64,000 nucleotides of DNA from Pseudomonas citri (GCF_025336485.1 NZ_JAODAB010000007.1:1-64000); one strand, 5' to 3'; shown: positions 9,890 to 18,975, counted from the stretch's first letter. Program-made: numbers and translations. The notes: generated by a model not told the origin, from the sequence alone.

Positions 9890-11383
9890 ATGGCTACGCA
9901 TCTGCAAGGCACGAATCCGGTCGCCCCGGCCAACTCACCTCATCCTTTAGCCGGCAGTTTGCGAAAGGTCGAGCCCAGACGCCTGTCCCTGAGCCTGCTG
10001 GTTGCCCTGGTGGTCGGTTCGATGATCGGCAGCGGCATTTTCAGCCTGCCCCAGAACATGGCCTCCAGCGCAGGCGCCGGGGCGATCCTGATCGGCTGGC
10101 TGATCACCGGCGTGGGCATGCTGTCGCTGGCACTGGTCTATCAAACGCTCTCCAACCGTCAGCCGGAACTGGACAATGGTGTGTTCGCCTATGCCCGTGC
10201 GCTGGGCGGTGAGTTCCTGGGGTTCAATTCGGCCTGGGGGTATTGGATCAGTGCCTGGATCGGCAACGTCAGTTACCTGGTTATTCTGTTCGCCGCCCTC
10301 AGCTACTTTTTCCCGCTGTTTGGCGAGGGCAATAACAAAGCCGCGATTGCCGGTGCGTCCGTGGTGCTGTGGTCGCTGCACTGGATGATCCTGCGCGGCA
10401 TGCGCACCGCCGCCAAGGCCAACGCCCTGACCACGGTGGCCAAGGTCGTACCGCTGCTGTTGTTTATCGCTCTGGTGATCGCCGGTTTTTCCAAAGACAC
10501 CTTCATGGTGGACTTCTGGGGCTCGCCAGCACTGGGCAGCCCCCTGGATCAGGTCAAGAGCACCATGCTGGTGACGGTATGGGTGTTCATCGGCATCGAA
10601 GGCGCCAACGTATTTTCCGCCCGCGCCGCGAACCGGGCGGACGTGGGCCGGGCCACGGTGATCGGTTTTATCCTGACGTTACTCCTGCTGATCGCCGTTT
10701 CGCTGCTGTCGCTGGGCATCCTCAAGCAGCCGGACCTGGCCGTACTGAAGAACCCTTCGATGGCCGGTGTCCTGGAAGCCGTGACCGGGCCCTGGGGAGC
10801 GATGCTGATCAGCGTCGGCCTGATCATATCGGTGGGCGGTGCGCTGCTGGCCTGGACGCTGCTGGCCGCCGAATCGGTGTTCACGCCAGCCAAGGAAAAG
10901 GTCATGCCCCGTGCGCTGGCCTCGGAAAACCAGCACGGCGTGCCTGCCAACGCGCTGTGGATGACCAACGGCTGCATCCAATTGTTCCTGTTGCTTACCC
11001 TGTATTCGAGCGCCAGCTACCTGGCCCTGATTTCGCTCGCCACCTCGATGATCCTGCTGCCCTACCTATTCAGCGGCCTGTATGCCCTGAAGATGACCTG
11101 GCAAGGCCAGACGTATGCCGGACATCGTGGCCTGCAACTGCGCGACACGGCCATCGCCCTCGTCGCCACCGGGTATTGCGTTTGGCTGCTGTACGCCGCA
11201 GGGCCCCGGTACATGCTGCTCAGTGCTCTGCTCTACGCCCCCGGCTCGCTGATTTACCTGAGTGCGCAACGAGCCAGGACGGAGCGTGCGCTCAATGGTT
11301 TCGGCTGGGCCCTGTTGTTGGTGATCTGGGCGGCCGCGATCATCGCCGGCTGGATGCTCTGGTCCGGCCAGCTCTCACTGTAA
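9890..11383 (+). CDS. arcD: APC-superfamily basic amino acid antiporter (ArcD-like)
   Basis: A 497-residue, roughly 12-helix transporter of the basic amino acid/polyamine antiporter family; VVGSMIGSGIFSLPQNMA near residue 45 is its substrate-binding signature. ArcD exchanges arginine for ornithine in the Anr-controlled arginine deiminase pathway. Here arcA, arcB and arcC are absent, so this is a stand-alone paralogue and its substrate pair is inferred. An FNR box lies upstream. The Hsp20 gene begins 87 bases after its stop and may be cotranscribed. Confidence 0.82.
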   Translation: MATHLQGTNPVAPANSPHPLAGSLRKVEPRRLSLSLLVALVVGSMIGSGIFSLPQNMASSAGAGAILIGWLITGVGMLSLALVYQTLSNRQPELDNGVFAYARALGGEFLGFNSAWGYWISAWIGNVSYLVILFAALSYFFPLFGEGNNKAAIAGASVVLWSLHWMILRGMRTAAKANALTTVAKVVPLLLFIALVIAGFSKDTFMVDFWGSPALGSPLDQVKSTMLVTVWVFIGIEGANVFSARAANRADVGRATVIGFILTLLLLIAVSLLSLGILKQPDLAVLKNPSMAGVLEAVTGPWGAMLISVGLIISVGGALLAWTLLAAESVFTPAKEKVMPRALASENQHGVPANALWMTNGCIQLFLLLTLYSSASYLALISLATSMILLPYLFSGLYALKMTWQGQTYAGHRGLQLRDTAIALVATGYCVWLLYAAGPRYMLLSALLYAPGSLIYLSAQRARTERALNGFGWALLLVIWAAAIIAGWMLWSGQLSL

Positions 11384-11470
11384 GACTTGCAGGCGTGCGC
11401 TAACCCGTTCCGGAATCCGCCCCGCACTCCTGCGCAGGTCGATCCGGACATCCTCCAAGAGGAAAGCAAC

Positions 11471-12007
11471 ATGTCCAACTCAGTGAAAAAAATGCCGGTA
11501 AAAACCGACGAAAAAAACCAACAACCTGCCAAGGCCGATTTCTGGCATCCGCTGGAAAGACTGCGCCAGCAGGTCGATCACCTGTTCGATGACTTCACCC
11601 GGGGCACGGGGCTTTCGCCCTTCAGTCGCGGCTTGTTCGATGTCCAGCCCGCCTGGCGTCGCGAGTTCGCCACTCGCCTGCCGGCGGTGGATATCAGCGA
11701 AAAGGAAAAAAGCTTCGAAATCACCGCAGAACTGCCTGGCATGGATCAAAAGGACATCGAGATCCGCCTGGCCAATGGCAACGTGATCATCCGGGGTGAG
11801 AAAAAAGAAGACCGCGAAGAAAAGAATAAGGGCTATCACTTGACCGAACGTCATTACGGTTCTTTCGAACGGGTGTTCAACCTGCCCAAGGGGGTCGATA
11901 CCGACAAGATCGAAGCCCAGTTCAGCAAAGGTGTGCTGAAGTTGACCCTGCCAAAGAAACCCGAGGCGTTGAAAGCGGAAAAAGTGGTGCCAATCAAGGC
12001 CGATTGA
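11471..12007 (+). CDS. Hsp20/alpha-crystallin family small heat-shock protein
   Basis: The 178-residue protein has an N-terminal region with PLERLRQQVDHLFDDF, an alpha-crystallin domain from about residue 72 to 165 and the core signature AQFSKGVLKLTLPKK. It is an ATP-independent holdase that keeps unfolding proteins soluble. It carries an atypical 20-residue Lys/Gln-rich start and lacks a clear C-terminal I-x-I motif. The ATG at 11471 has AGAGGAAA upstream. It closes the antiporter transcript, and a strong terminator follows. Confidence 0.9.
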   Translation: MSNSVKKMPVKTDEKNQQPAKADFWHPLERLRQQVDHLFDDFTRGTGLSPFSRGLFDVQPAWRREFATRLPAVDISEKEKSFEITAELPGMDQKDIEIRLANGNVIIRGEKKEDREEKNKGYHLTERHYGSFERVFNLPKGVDTDKIEAQFSKGVLKLTLPKKPEALKAEKVVPIKAD

Positions 12008-12019
12008 ACGTGACTGTCC

Positions 12020-12055
12020 TGCCCCTCGCCGGCCAACGACGAGGGGCATTTTTTT
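12020..12055 (+). terminator. Rho-independent terminator after hsp20
   Basis: Perfect stem TGCCCCTCG (12020-12028) with CGAGGGGCA (12040-12048), followed by a run of seven T. The T-run ends eleven bases before the convergent nuclease gene, so it mainly serves the plus strand. Confidence 0.9.
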
Positions 12056-12065
12056 GTCCGCTTAC

Positions 12066-13424
12066 TTAATCGAACTCCACCGTGTCACGGTACTCCGGCA
12101 CCGACACCGACCATCCCAGTTCGCAGCGAATACGGTGGCGCAACGTGTCCGACGCGTTAGGTTCGCCATGAACGACATAGGTATGCCGGGGCGGTGTCTT
12201 GAAGCCGCGCAGCCATTGCATGATTTCGTCGGCATCAGCATGGGCCGACAGCGTTTGCATCGGCACCACTTCAGCGTTGATCGGCACGTCCCTGCCATGG
12301 ATGCGCACCGACGGCTCGCCCGCTACGATCCGCGCGCCGCGCGTACCGCCGGCCTGGAAACCCGGCATCAGCAGCGTGTTGACCGCGTGGGGAGCCAGGC
12401 TCTTGAGGTGGTACAGCACCCGCCCACCGGTGGCCATGCCGCTGGCAGCGATGATCACCGCCGGTTCGCGCTGATCGTCCAGGACCATGGAGTCCTTGGC
12501 CGAACGCACCGGATGGGCGATGTGGCACATGCCTTCGCACTCCTCTCGGGACAAGCGGTGTTCATCGCAAAACCGCTGGTACAAACGGGTGACGTCGATG
12601 GCCATGGGACTGTTGAGGTAGATCGGAATATCCGGGATCGCCCGGCGTTGCTTGAGGCGATACAGGTGGTACATCAGCAATTGCGCCCGCCCCACGGTGA
12701 ACGAGGGCACCAGGGTAATACCGTGGCGCAAGGCGGTCCGGGTGATGACCTCGGCCAGTTGATCTTCCGGCGGTTCGCGAGGGTGCCGACGGTCGCCGTA
12801 GGTGGATTCCACCAACAGATAATCGGCCTGCTCGATGGTCTGCGGGGCGAACATCACCGGATCCTCGGGACGGCCCAGGTCACCGGAGCACACCAGCGTC
12901 CGGCCTGCAACCTGAATCTGCACCGTCGCTGCGCCGAGGATATGCCCGGCGCGGCGCAGCAAGAGGCTCATTCCCCGGGCGATCTCCACGGGGTGATCGA
13001 ACGCCACCGGGTGCAGCAGCTTCAACGCCCGCTCGGCGTGCTCGCGGGTGTACAACGGCAACGCCGGGCTGTGTTTGGAAAACCCCTTGCGATTGGCGTA
13101 TTCGGCTTCTTCTTCCTGCAACCGGGCGCTGTCGAGCAGCAGGATCCTGGCCAACTCGCAGGTGGCCGGGGTGGCGTAGATCGGGCCGCGATAGCCGTTG
13201 CGCGCGAGCACCGGCAGATACCCGCTGTGGTCCAGGTGCGCATGGGTCAGGACAATCGCGTCCAGTTCGCGCATCGGCAAGTCGAAAGGGTCCCAGTTAT
13301 GCAAGCGCAACTGCTTGTAGCCCTGGAACAACCCACAATCGATCAGGATGCGCTGGTCGTCATGTTCCAGCAGGTATTTGCTGCCGGTCACCGTGCCGGC
13401 AGCCCCCAGAAATGTCATGCGCAT
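12066..13424 (-). CDS. MBL-fold beta-CASP ribonuclease/exonuclease family protein
   Basis: The 452-residue protein has a metallo-beta-lactamase core with the metal motif HAHLDHSG, a beta-CASP domain (SFTVGRAQLLMYHL onward), the motif SGMATGGR and an RMMBL tail with LSAHADADE and VHGEP. This is the layout of CPSF73-like RNA-processing nucleases such as RNase J/YsgC relatives. It probably cleaves RNA using two zinc ions. I chose the start MRMTFLGAAGTVTGS. It follows the UspA gene by 51 bases on the same strand, probably in one FNR-controlled transcript. Confidence 0.87.
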   Translation of the reverse strand: MRMTFLGAAGTVTGSKYLLEHDDQRILIDCGLFQGYKQLRLHNWDPFDLPMRELDAIVLTHAHLDHSGYLPVLARNGYRGPIYATPATCELARILLLDSARLQEEEAEYANRKGFSKHSPALPLYTREHAERALKLLHPVAFDHPVEIARGMSLLLRRAGHILGAATVQIQVAGRTLVCSGDLGRPEDPVMFAPQTIEQADYLLVESTYGDRRHPREPPEDQLAEVITRTALRHGITLVPSFTVGRAQLLMYHLYRLKQRRAIPDIPIYLNSPMAIDVTRLYQRFCDEHRLSREECEGMCHIAHPVRSAKDSMVLDDQREPAVIIAASGMATGGRVLYHLKSLAPHAVNTLLMPGFQAGGTRGARIVAGEPSVRIHGRDVPINAEVVPMQTLSAHADADEIMQWLRGFKTPPRHTYVVHGEPNASDTLRHRIRCELGWSVSVPEYRDTVEFD

Positions 13425-13475
13425 GAGCGTGCTCCTGAACAATCGTTGACTGTTGTGCCCTTCATGAACTCGGCA

Positions 13476-14366
13476 TCACACCGCCAGGACGCTGCAAGAC
13501 GCCTGGTAGAGAATATGCTCCGTCGTGCTGCCCAGCAGTCCTTGCAGAGCGTCTTGCTGGGACCGCCCCATGACGATCACGTCCACATCCTGTTCAAGGG
13601 CGAACTCGCTCAGGGCCGCTACCGGATGCCCCAGCAGAAAATGCCTGCGCTCGGCCGGCACGCCGAACAGATTGGCCAATTCCTGAAAAGCCTTCTCCAG
13701 GCTCCTGCGCAGCTCTTTGCCAAGCTTGGACAGCAACAGGCCGCCACCGCCGGCGTCCCCCAGGTAGGCCGACGACTCCTGCGAGGCGTGAACCAGATGC
13801 AGCTCGGCATCGCACTGCACGGCCAGGCCCAGGGCCTGGCGGATGATGCGCTCGTTGAGGCCGCTGTTCCGGGCAAACGCACTGGAAGGATCCACGGCGG
13901 CAACCACTTTGCGCGGCAACGCATGTCCGCTGGCACCTACGAGGTACAACGGCACCGGGCACTCGCGTAGCAGACGCCAGTCCAGCGGCGTGAAAAAGGC
14001 CCGCTTGAGCACCGATTCGTGCTGCACCTGCTTGATCAGCAGGTCCGGCTGCAGTTGCGTGACATGCTCCAGGATCTGCTCACGCATCGCGTCGGCCCAT
14101 CCCACCTCGGTGGTGATCCGTAATCCCCTGCGACGCAGTTTGTCGGCCTCTTCTTCCAACCAGGTGCGATGGTCTTGAAGGTAGCGCTCTCGCGCCTCTT
14201 CACGGGGTTCCTCTTCCAGCAGCGACAAGATGTCCAGCGAAGGCACCAAGGCGGCGACATGCAGGTGCGCCCCGCTGGCTGCCGCCAGGGCCGCGCCATG
14301 GTGAAGGGCCGGAGAATGCCGCTGTGCCGGGTTGATGATCAACAATAAGCGTTGGTACTGGCTCAT
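13476..14366 (-). CDS. tandem universal stress protein (UspA x2), first copy
   Basis: The 296-residue protein has two UspA domains (about 1-145 and 150-296). The second ends with DVDVIVMGRSQQDALQGLLGST, resembling the G-2x-G-9x-G(S/T) ATP-binding motif. Tandem UspA proteins of this kind support survival under oxygen limitation in Pseudomonas. It shares the motif FFTPLDWRLLRECPVPLYLV with the copy at 16.4 kb, so these are recent paralogues. It is divergent from the alcohol dehydrogenase across an FNR box. Confidence 0.9.
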   Translation of the reverse strand: MSQYQRLLLIINPAQRHSPALHHGAALAAASGAHLHVAALVPSLDILSLLEEEPREEARERYLQDHRTWLEEEADKLRRRGLRITTEVGWADAMREQILEHVTQLQPDLLIKQVQHESVLKRAFFTPLDWRLLRECPVPLYLVGASGHALPRKVVAAVDPSSAFARNSGLNERIIRQALGLAVQCDAELHLVHASQESSAYLGDAGGGGLLLSKLGKELRRSLEKAFQELANLFGVPAERRHFLLGHPVAALSEFALEQDVDVIVMGRSQQDALQGLLGSTTEHILYQASCSVLAV

Positions 14367-14488
14367 GATGGAACTCCGAACGTCGGGCCTGAGCGCCTTG
14401 ACGCGCCCAGGCAGTCATTTTCCGGAGCGCCCGGTTCGTCCCGGGTGCCGGCCCATGCCTGATTCTGACCCGCGGCAATCAACCCGAC

Positions 14489-14502
14489 TTGATTTACATC
14501 AG
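14489..14502. promoter_or_regulatory. FNR/Anr box between uspA and alcohol dehydrogenase
   Basis: TTGATTTACATCAG, nine of ten half-site bases, in the 230-base gap between two divergent genes. On the minus strand, CAGAAT near 14462-14467 would fit a -10; on the plus strand the -10 is weaker. One site may serve both genes. Confidence 0.72.
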
Positions 14503-14596
14503 AATCACGAATGCCAGGCTCATCCATCGTGCCTGCTGATGGGCTTGCCGCCATGCGCCCCATGGCGCTCCCCCTATCCTTCAGAGGAGACCGCTC

Positions 14597-15580
14597 ATGC
14601 GCGCCATGGTCCTGCACACCCCCGGCCAACCCTTACAACTGGAAGAGCGTCCTCTGCCGACGCCATCTGCCGGACAATTGCAGATAAAGGTGCTGGCCTG
14701 CGGTGTATGCCGCACCGACCTGCACCTGTTTGACGGCGAACTGCCCCAGGCGCGCCTGCCGCGGGTGCCCGGCCATGAAATTGTCGGCGAGGTCACAGCC
14801 GTCGGTGCCGACGTCACCACACACCGGATCGGCCAACGGGTCGGCGTCCCCTGGCTGGGCTGGACATGCGGGGCGTGTGACTTCTGCCGTTCGGGCCGGG
14901 AGAATCTTTGCGACCAGGCGCTGTTCACCGGTTGTCAGCTGGACGGCGGCTATGCCGACTACACCCTGGCCGACGCACGTTTCTGCTTTCCGCTCCCCGA
15001 CACATTGGCCGCTGCCGAAGCCGCGCCGTTACTGTGCGCCGGGCTGATCGGTTTCCGTGCCTTGCAAATGGCGCCAGAGGCCCTGCACCTTGGCCTGTAC
15101 GGATTCGGCGCCGCCGCCCATCTGGCGATCCAGGTCGCCGTGGGGCGCGGCCAGAAAGTCTATGCCTTCACCCGCCCCGGCGATGACAAGGGCCAGGCCT
15201 ACGCCCGCTCGCTGGGTGCAACCTGGGCTGGAGCGTCGGACCAGGTCCCTCCCCACTTGCTGGACGCCAGCGTGATTTTCGCCCCTGTCGGCGCGCTGGT
15301 GCCAGCGGCGTTGCAAGCCACGGCCAAGGGCGGTTGCGTGGTGTGCGCCGGCATCCACATGAGCGACATCCCGAGCTTCCCCTATTGCCTGTTGTGGCAG
15401 GAACGCAGCGTGCGCTCCGTGGCCAACCTGACCCGCGCAGACGGCGTGGCGTTCTTCGAGCAGATCCAGCGCACTCCCGTGCACAGCAAGGTGACCTGCT
15501 ACCCCCTGACCCAGGCCAATCAGGCCCTGGAGCAACTGCGGTCCGGGCAGGTCAACGGCGCCATCGTGCTCATCCCCTGA
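14597..15580 (+). CDS. zinc-dependent alcohol dehydrogenase family protein
   Basis: A 327-residue medium-chain dehydrogenase. Catalytic zinc ligands lie in CGVCRTDLH and GHEIVGE, and the structural zinc cysteines in CGACDFCRSGRENLC. The Rossmann region has GLYGFGAAAHLA in place of the usual GxGxxG. Members of this subgroup oxidise alcohols or reduce aldehydes with NAD(P)H. Linked to an FNR box, it may re-oxidise NADH when oxygen is short. Its ATG has AGAGGAG upstream. Confidence 0.87.
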   Translation: MRAMVLHTPGQPLQLEERPLPTPSAGQLQIKVLACGVCRTDLHLFDGELPQARLPRVPGHEIVGEVTAVGADVTTHRIGQRVGVPWLGWTCGACDFCRSGRENLCDQALFTGCQLDGGYADYTLADARFCFPLPDTLAAAEAAPLLCAGLIGFRALQMAPEALHLGLYGFGAAAHLAIQVAVGRGQKVYAFTRPGDDKGQAYARSLGATWAGASDQVPPHLLDASVIFAPVGALVPAALQATAKGGCVVCAGIHMSDIPSFPYCLLWQERSVRSVANLTRADGVAFFEQIQRTPVHSKVTCYPLTQANQALEQLRSGQVNGAIVLIP

Positions 15581-15687
15581 CCGTCAGCAGGCTACCGGGC
15601 ACAGAGTACAAGACCCGCCCGGTCGTGCTGCCGATCCAGCGATATATTTATCAAGAGCCCGCCAATCGATGGACGAACACGCAAGCA

Positions 15688-15701
15688 CTGATCCAGATCA
15701 G
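15688..15701 (+). promoter_or_regulatory. FNR/Anr box before the GNAT gene
   Basis: CTGATCCAGATCAG, eight of ten half-site bases and a perfect palindrome. TAGAAA at 15723-15728 lies at class II distance as a -10. The GNAT start follows 50 bases later. Confidence 0.65.
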
Positions 15702-15786
15702 AACCCGGGCCCTGCGCGGGCGTAGAAAAGAACTCAATGCGTGGCCTCTGCCATGCCGCTGCTCACATCCATCGGAGGATTGCGTC

Positions 15787-16350
15787 ATGCTCACCGTCAA
15801 AGACCACAATGAACGCGCCGCAGCCATGTACGCCAGTACCCGTGGCAAGCACTGGATCCAGGCCCTCAAGGACGGTCGGCACGTGCTGATCCGACCGTTG
15901 AAGGAGGAAGATCGCCAGCGCGAATATGATTTCATCAAGCGCCTGTCGCCAGAATCGCGGCACATGCGCTTTCTGGCGCAGATCAACGAGCCGGGCACGG
16001 CCATGCTCGATCAACTGATGGACATCGATTGCAAAACCCGCATGGCCTACGTCGCCCTGGTTCACGAAAATGGCCAGTTGATCGAGATCGGTGTCAGTCG
16101 TTACTGCGCAACCGACGAAGAGGAGTGCGAGTGCGCCGTGACCGTTGCCGACCTATGGCAGCACTTGGGCCTGGGCACGTTGTTGATGGAGCACCTGATA
16201 GAGACGGCACGCAAGAACGGCTTTCACCGGCTGTACTCCGTCGACGCCGCCGACAATGCCTCCATGCGTGATCTGGCCCGTAGCCTGGGGTTCGAGACCC
16301 GGTCCGACCCCGATGACACTCGCCAGGTCATCCACAGCCTTTATCTCTAG
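15787..16350 (+). CDS. GNAT family N-acetyltransferase
   Basis: A 187-residue Gcn5-related acetyltransferase. RHVLIRPLKEEDRQ opens the fold at about residue 35, and the acetyl-CoA loop is near VADLWQHLGLGTLLMEHLI (Q/R-x-x-G-x-G/A-like). It resembles the stand-alone GNAT proteins and the C-terminal domain of Pat-type protein acetyltransferases; its acceptor may be a protein lysine, but this is inference. GGAGG lies eight bases before the ATG. It has its own FNR box. Confidence 0.85.
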   Translation: MLTVKDHNERAAAMYASTRGKHWIQALKDGRHVLIRPLKEEDRQREYDFIKRLSPESRHMRFLAQINEPGTAMLDQLMDIDCKTRMAYVALVHENGQLIEIGVSRYCATDEEECECAVTVADLWQHLGLGTLLMEHLIETARKNGFHRLYSVDAADNASMRDLARSLGFETRSDPDDTRQVIHSLYL

Positions 16351-16366
16351 GCTTTGTACGAAAAGT
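16350..16366 (+). repeat. GGCTTTGTACG repeat end (copy 1)
   Basis: GGCTTTGTACGAAAAGT begins inside the GNAT stop codon. The same sequence, one or two bases changed, is found inverted at 22428-22444 and again at 54922. It is followed by the inverted pair GCGAGGCCTCG / CGAGGTCTCGC. It resembles the terminal repeat of a transposable element, but no transposase is present. Confidence 0.55.
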
Positions 16367-16412
16367 CCCTACGCGAGGCCTCGTTTCGAGGTCTCGCGCA
16401 CGGGTACGCCCT

Positions 16413-17324
16413 TCACTCCTGCGGCTTGATCGCCAGCAGGCTGCAGGGCGCACGTTGCAGGATCTGTTCGGCGGTGCTGCCCAAACGCCGATCGAGGCCA
16501 CGATGCTGTGTCGTGCCCATGACGATGACGTCGCATTGCTGGTCGGTGGCGAACGTGCAGATGCTGCTCAACGGCGCGCCTTCAATGAAATGGCGCTGCT
16601 GCGGTGGCACACCATGACGCTCGGCCAGGGATTCGAACACCGCGCGCTGTTCCTGGCCCAGCGCCTCGTAGAGTCCCGTGGCCAAGGGAAGCGCGCCCAC
16701 CCCCATGTCCGAGGCGTACACGGCGACCCAGTCGAAGGCGTGCAGCAACTCGACCTGTGCGTTGCACTGCTCGGCCAGTTTTACCGCCGCATCGACGATC
16801 TGGTCGTTGAACACCAGGTCCTGCTGCTCGCTGCGCAACACATCGACGACCGCCAGGACCCGTCGAGGACGCGGATGACGGGCGTTCGTGACCAGATGCA
16901 CGGGCACCGGACAATCGCGCAGCAGGCGCCAGTCCAGGGGCGTGAAAAAGATCCGCTTCATGGCCGGCTCCGGCTCGGCATCCTTGATGATCAGCGCCAG
17001 CGGTATCTCCGTGACGTAGTGCTGCAGGGCTTGATACGCGTCCTTGGACCATACCACCTCGCTCGTCACCTCCACGCCGTGCCGGCGCGCCAGTTCGGCC
17101 TGCTGCCACAACCAGTGACGATGGGTTTCCACATAGCCATCGCGGGCCTGCTTGACCTGGTCGGGCGCGAACAGGCCGGCGACCGATAGCAACTCCAGGT
17201 AATCGATGGCGACAATATGCAAGGGCAGGTCCATCACCAACGCCAGCTCGGTGGCCCGGTCGAATGCAGGTGTACGGATCATGGCGTCAGGCGCCACTAA
17301 CAACAAACGTCGAGTCTGGGACAT
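16413..17324 (-). CDS. tandem universal stress protein (UspA x2), second copy
   Basis: The 303-residue protein has two UspA domains. The second ends in CDVIVMGTTQHRGLDRRLGST, a good match to the UspA ATP-binding motif. The first domain carries VAPDAMIRTPAFDRA, and the linker holds FFTPLDWRLLRDCPVPVHLV. Start chosen at MSQTRRLLLV; the frame upstream to 17414 would run through the FNR box. It is the minus-strand gene nearest the perfect FNR site at 17401. Confidence 0.9.
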   Translation of the reverse strand: MSQTRRLLLVAPDAMIRTPAFDRATELALVMDLPLHIVAIDYLELLSVAGLFAPDQVKQARDGYVETHRHWLWQQAELARRHGVEVTSEVVWSKDAYQALQHYVTEIPLALIIKDAEPEPAMKRIFFTPLDWRLLRDCPVPVHLVTNARHPRPRRVLAVVDVLRSEQQDLVFNDQIVDAAVKLAEQCNAQVELLHAFDWVAVYASDMGVGALPLATGLYEALGQEQRAVFESLAERHGVPPQQRHFIEGAPLSSICTFATDQQCDVIVMGTTQHRGLDRRLGSTAEQILQRAPCSLLAIKPQE

Positions 17325-17400
17325 GGGACACCTCGGCACGTGGCGACAGCCACTTGGGTCAATGGAGACTTTCAGGATGAGGGATTGCCCGGGCAGGCAT

Positions 17401-17414
17401 TTGATCTTTATCAA
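17401..17414 (-). promoter_or_regulatory. perfect FNR/Anr box before uspA copy 2
   Basis: TTGATCTTTATCAA matches all ten half-site bases. It lies 77 bases before the minus-strand ATG at 17324 and 30 bases downstream of the DUF4010 stop, so its target is the UspA gene. Confidence 0.85.
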
Positions 17415-17444
17415 ATGGCGAGCAAGTCAAGGGCCCCCCAGGGG

Positions 17445-18689
17445 TCAAACGTGCGGGATCAGGACGGCGCCCCACATTGCCAACGTGATCAGCACCTGCC
17501 CGGGAATGACATACCTGGCGAACCCGCGCCCACCACTGAACCAGGCCACCGCGCATTTGCTCAGGGAGTTGCTGCTGAACGCCATCAGGGCCGGCACCGC
17601 GACACCGTCGAAAGACAGCAGCCCGGCCTTTGCCAGGGACGCGACGGAGGCGGTCGAGGCATGGACGTCAGCCAGGCCACTGAAGATTGCGGTAACGATC
17701 ACGCCGGCTTGCCCGAATTCATCGAGCATCATCGACGACAGCACCGTGATGCCGGTCATCGCCAGGGTGACCATTAAAGCCAGTCTGAGGCTGAACGCCC
17801 CACCCACCTTGATCGACTCCGCAGCGCGCACCCTGGGTCGGGGAAACATCAGCACGGCGGCGTAGAACAGGGTGACCAAAAAACCAAACAGCAACGGGGC
17901 CCACATCCAACGCAGCAGTCCAGGCTCCACAGCGCTGAAAATAAGGCTCATCTGGGCAACGGTGGCCAAGTTGGACAGCACGGCCGCGGCGCTCAATACC
18001 TTGAGGTTCATCGGTTCCTTGGTCGCCATGCTCCCCATGGCGGCGATGGTCACCGTGGCCGAGGCGAACCCCGAGGCGATCGCCCCCAAGGCATAGCCGT
18101 AGCGCGTGCCGAGGGTCCGCACCGCGATGTGCCCCAGCGCCCCCACGGCCATCAACAGGACGGTCAGCGTGCAAATGGTGCGCAGGTTGATCGCGTTGTA
18201 AGGCCCAAGGTAACGATCCGGCGCCAGCGGCAGTACCACCAGCGCCGCGATCAACAGCACCAGGCCATCGCGCAATTCGGCGGCGGTCAATTGGTCACGG
18301 GCAAAGTGGTGCAACGCCTGCCGGCTGTCCAGCAACCCGGCAATCACCACGCCAATGGCAGTCGCCAGGGCCGGGTCGCTCACGCAGAGCGCGCCCAGGG
18401 CCAGCACGCCGAATAACGCCACTTCGCTGGTAATGCCGGCGTCCTTGCCCGAGGCTCGCCAATACGCGGCCGTCACCAACGCGCCCAACCCAAGCGCCAC
18501 GAACCCCAGCAGCAAGGCCCCGCCGACCTGGGCAACGACATAGCCGAGCAACGATGTAATGGCATAGGTGCGAAGGCCGGCGAAGTGGCTTCGTTCGTCC
18601 TCGCCTTTGCGCCGCTCGCGCTCAAGGCCGATCAGCAGGCCGATCCCCAGCGCGGCGGCGGCATTGGCGAACCCCAGGGTCGCGATCAT
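17445..18689 (-). CDS. MgtC/SapB and DUF4010 membrane protein
   Basis: A 414-residue, very hydrophobic protein. The N-terminal third carries the MgtC/SapB signature GIGLLIGLERERR with HFAGLRTYAI, and the rest is DUF4010 with about nine more helices. MgtC-like proteins affect Mg2+ homeostasis and the F-ATPase in other bacteria; the role of the DUF4010 fusion is not established. It overlaps the 70-residue gene upstream by four bases (ATGA), so they are translated together. Confidence 0.85.
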   Translation of the reverse strand: MIATLGFANAAAALGIGLLIGLERERRKGEDERSHFAGLRTYAITSLLGYVVAQVGGALLLGFVALGLGALVTAAYWRASGKDAGITSEVALFGVLALGALCVSDPALATAIGVVIAGLLDSRQALHHFARDQLTAAELRDGLVLLIAALVVLPLAPDRYLGPYNAINLRTICTLTVLLMAVGALGHIAVRTLGTRYGYALGAIASGFASATVTIAAMGSMATKEPMNLKVLSAAAVLSNLATVAQMSLIFSAVEPGLLRWMWAPLLFGFLVTLFYAAVLMFPRPRVRAAESIKVGGAFSLRLALMVTLAMTGITVLSSMMLDEFGQAGVIVTAIFSGLADVHASTASVASLAKAGLLSFDGVAVPALMAFSSNSLSKCAVAWFSGGRGFARYVIPGQVLITLAMWGAVLIPHV

Positions 18690-18898
18690 GGTGCGGCTGG
18701 CCCAGGTGACGGTCTGGCCGCAAGAGCGTTGAGCGCACCCGGTCGCCGCGACGGCCAGGGATGCGGCGCGTCAATTCGCCCCTGCAATGTCCTGGCAAAA
18801 GCCTGGGCTTCATCCAGGCGTCGGAAGCCCACTTGCCAGGCGTCCAGGGTGACCACCCAGCGTTGCCCCGCCTGCTGCTCGTATATGCGGATAATCAT
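18686..18898 (-). CDS. small hypothetical protein cotranslated with MgtC/DUF4010
   Basis: A 70-residue product starting MIIRIYEQQAGQRWVVTLDA, with the first 45 residues looking like a small beta-alpha domain (a sheet strand, then FRRLDEAQAFARTLQ helix) and a Pro/Ala-rich tail. I do not recognise it. The stop overlaps the start of the DUF4010 gene (ATGA), and an FNR box lies 64 bases upstream. An alternative reading to 18979 would cross the FNR box. Confidence 0.6.
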   Translation of the reverse strand: MIIRIYEQQAGQRWVVTLDAWQVGFRRLDEAQAFARTLQGRIDAPHPWPSRRPGALNALAARPSPGPAAP

Positions 18899-18961
18899 GA
18901 CCTGCCTCCCGCCAACGGCCCTATGACCTGCCGAGCGTGCGCCGCTCTCGCACCCTGCGGA

Positions 18962-18975
18962 TTGATTCTGATCAA
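18962..18975. promoter_or_regulatory. perfect FNR/Anr box upstream of the DUF4010 operon
   Basis: TTGATTCTGATCAA matches all ten half-site bases. It is nearest the minus-strand 70-aa/DUF4010 genes; CATAGG near 18922-18927 is a possible but distant -10, so a class I arrangement is possible. Confidence 0.8.

Noticed and set aside
12054..13970. 638-codon plus-strand frame over the beta-CASP nuclease and UspA
   Set aside because: Both minus-strand genes are clear families, and this frame matches none.
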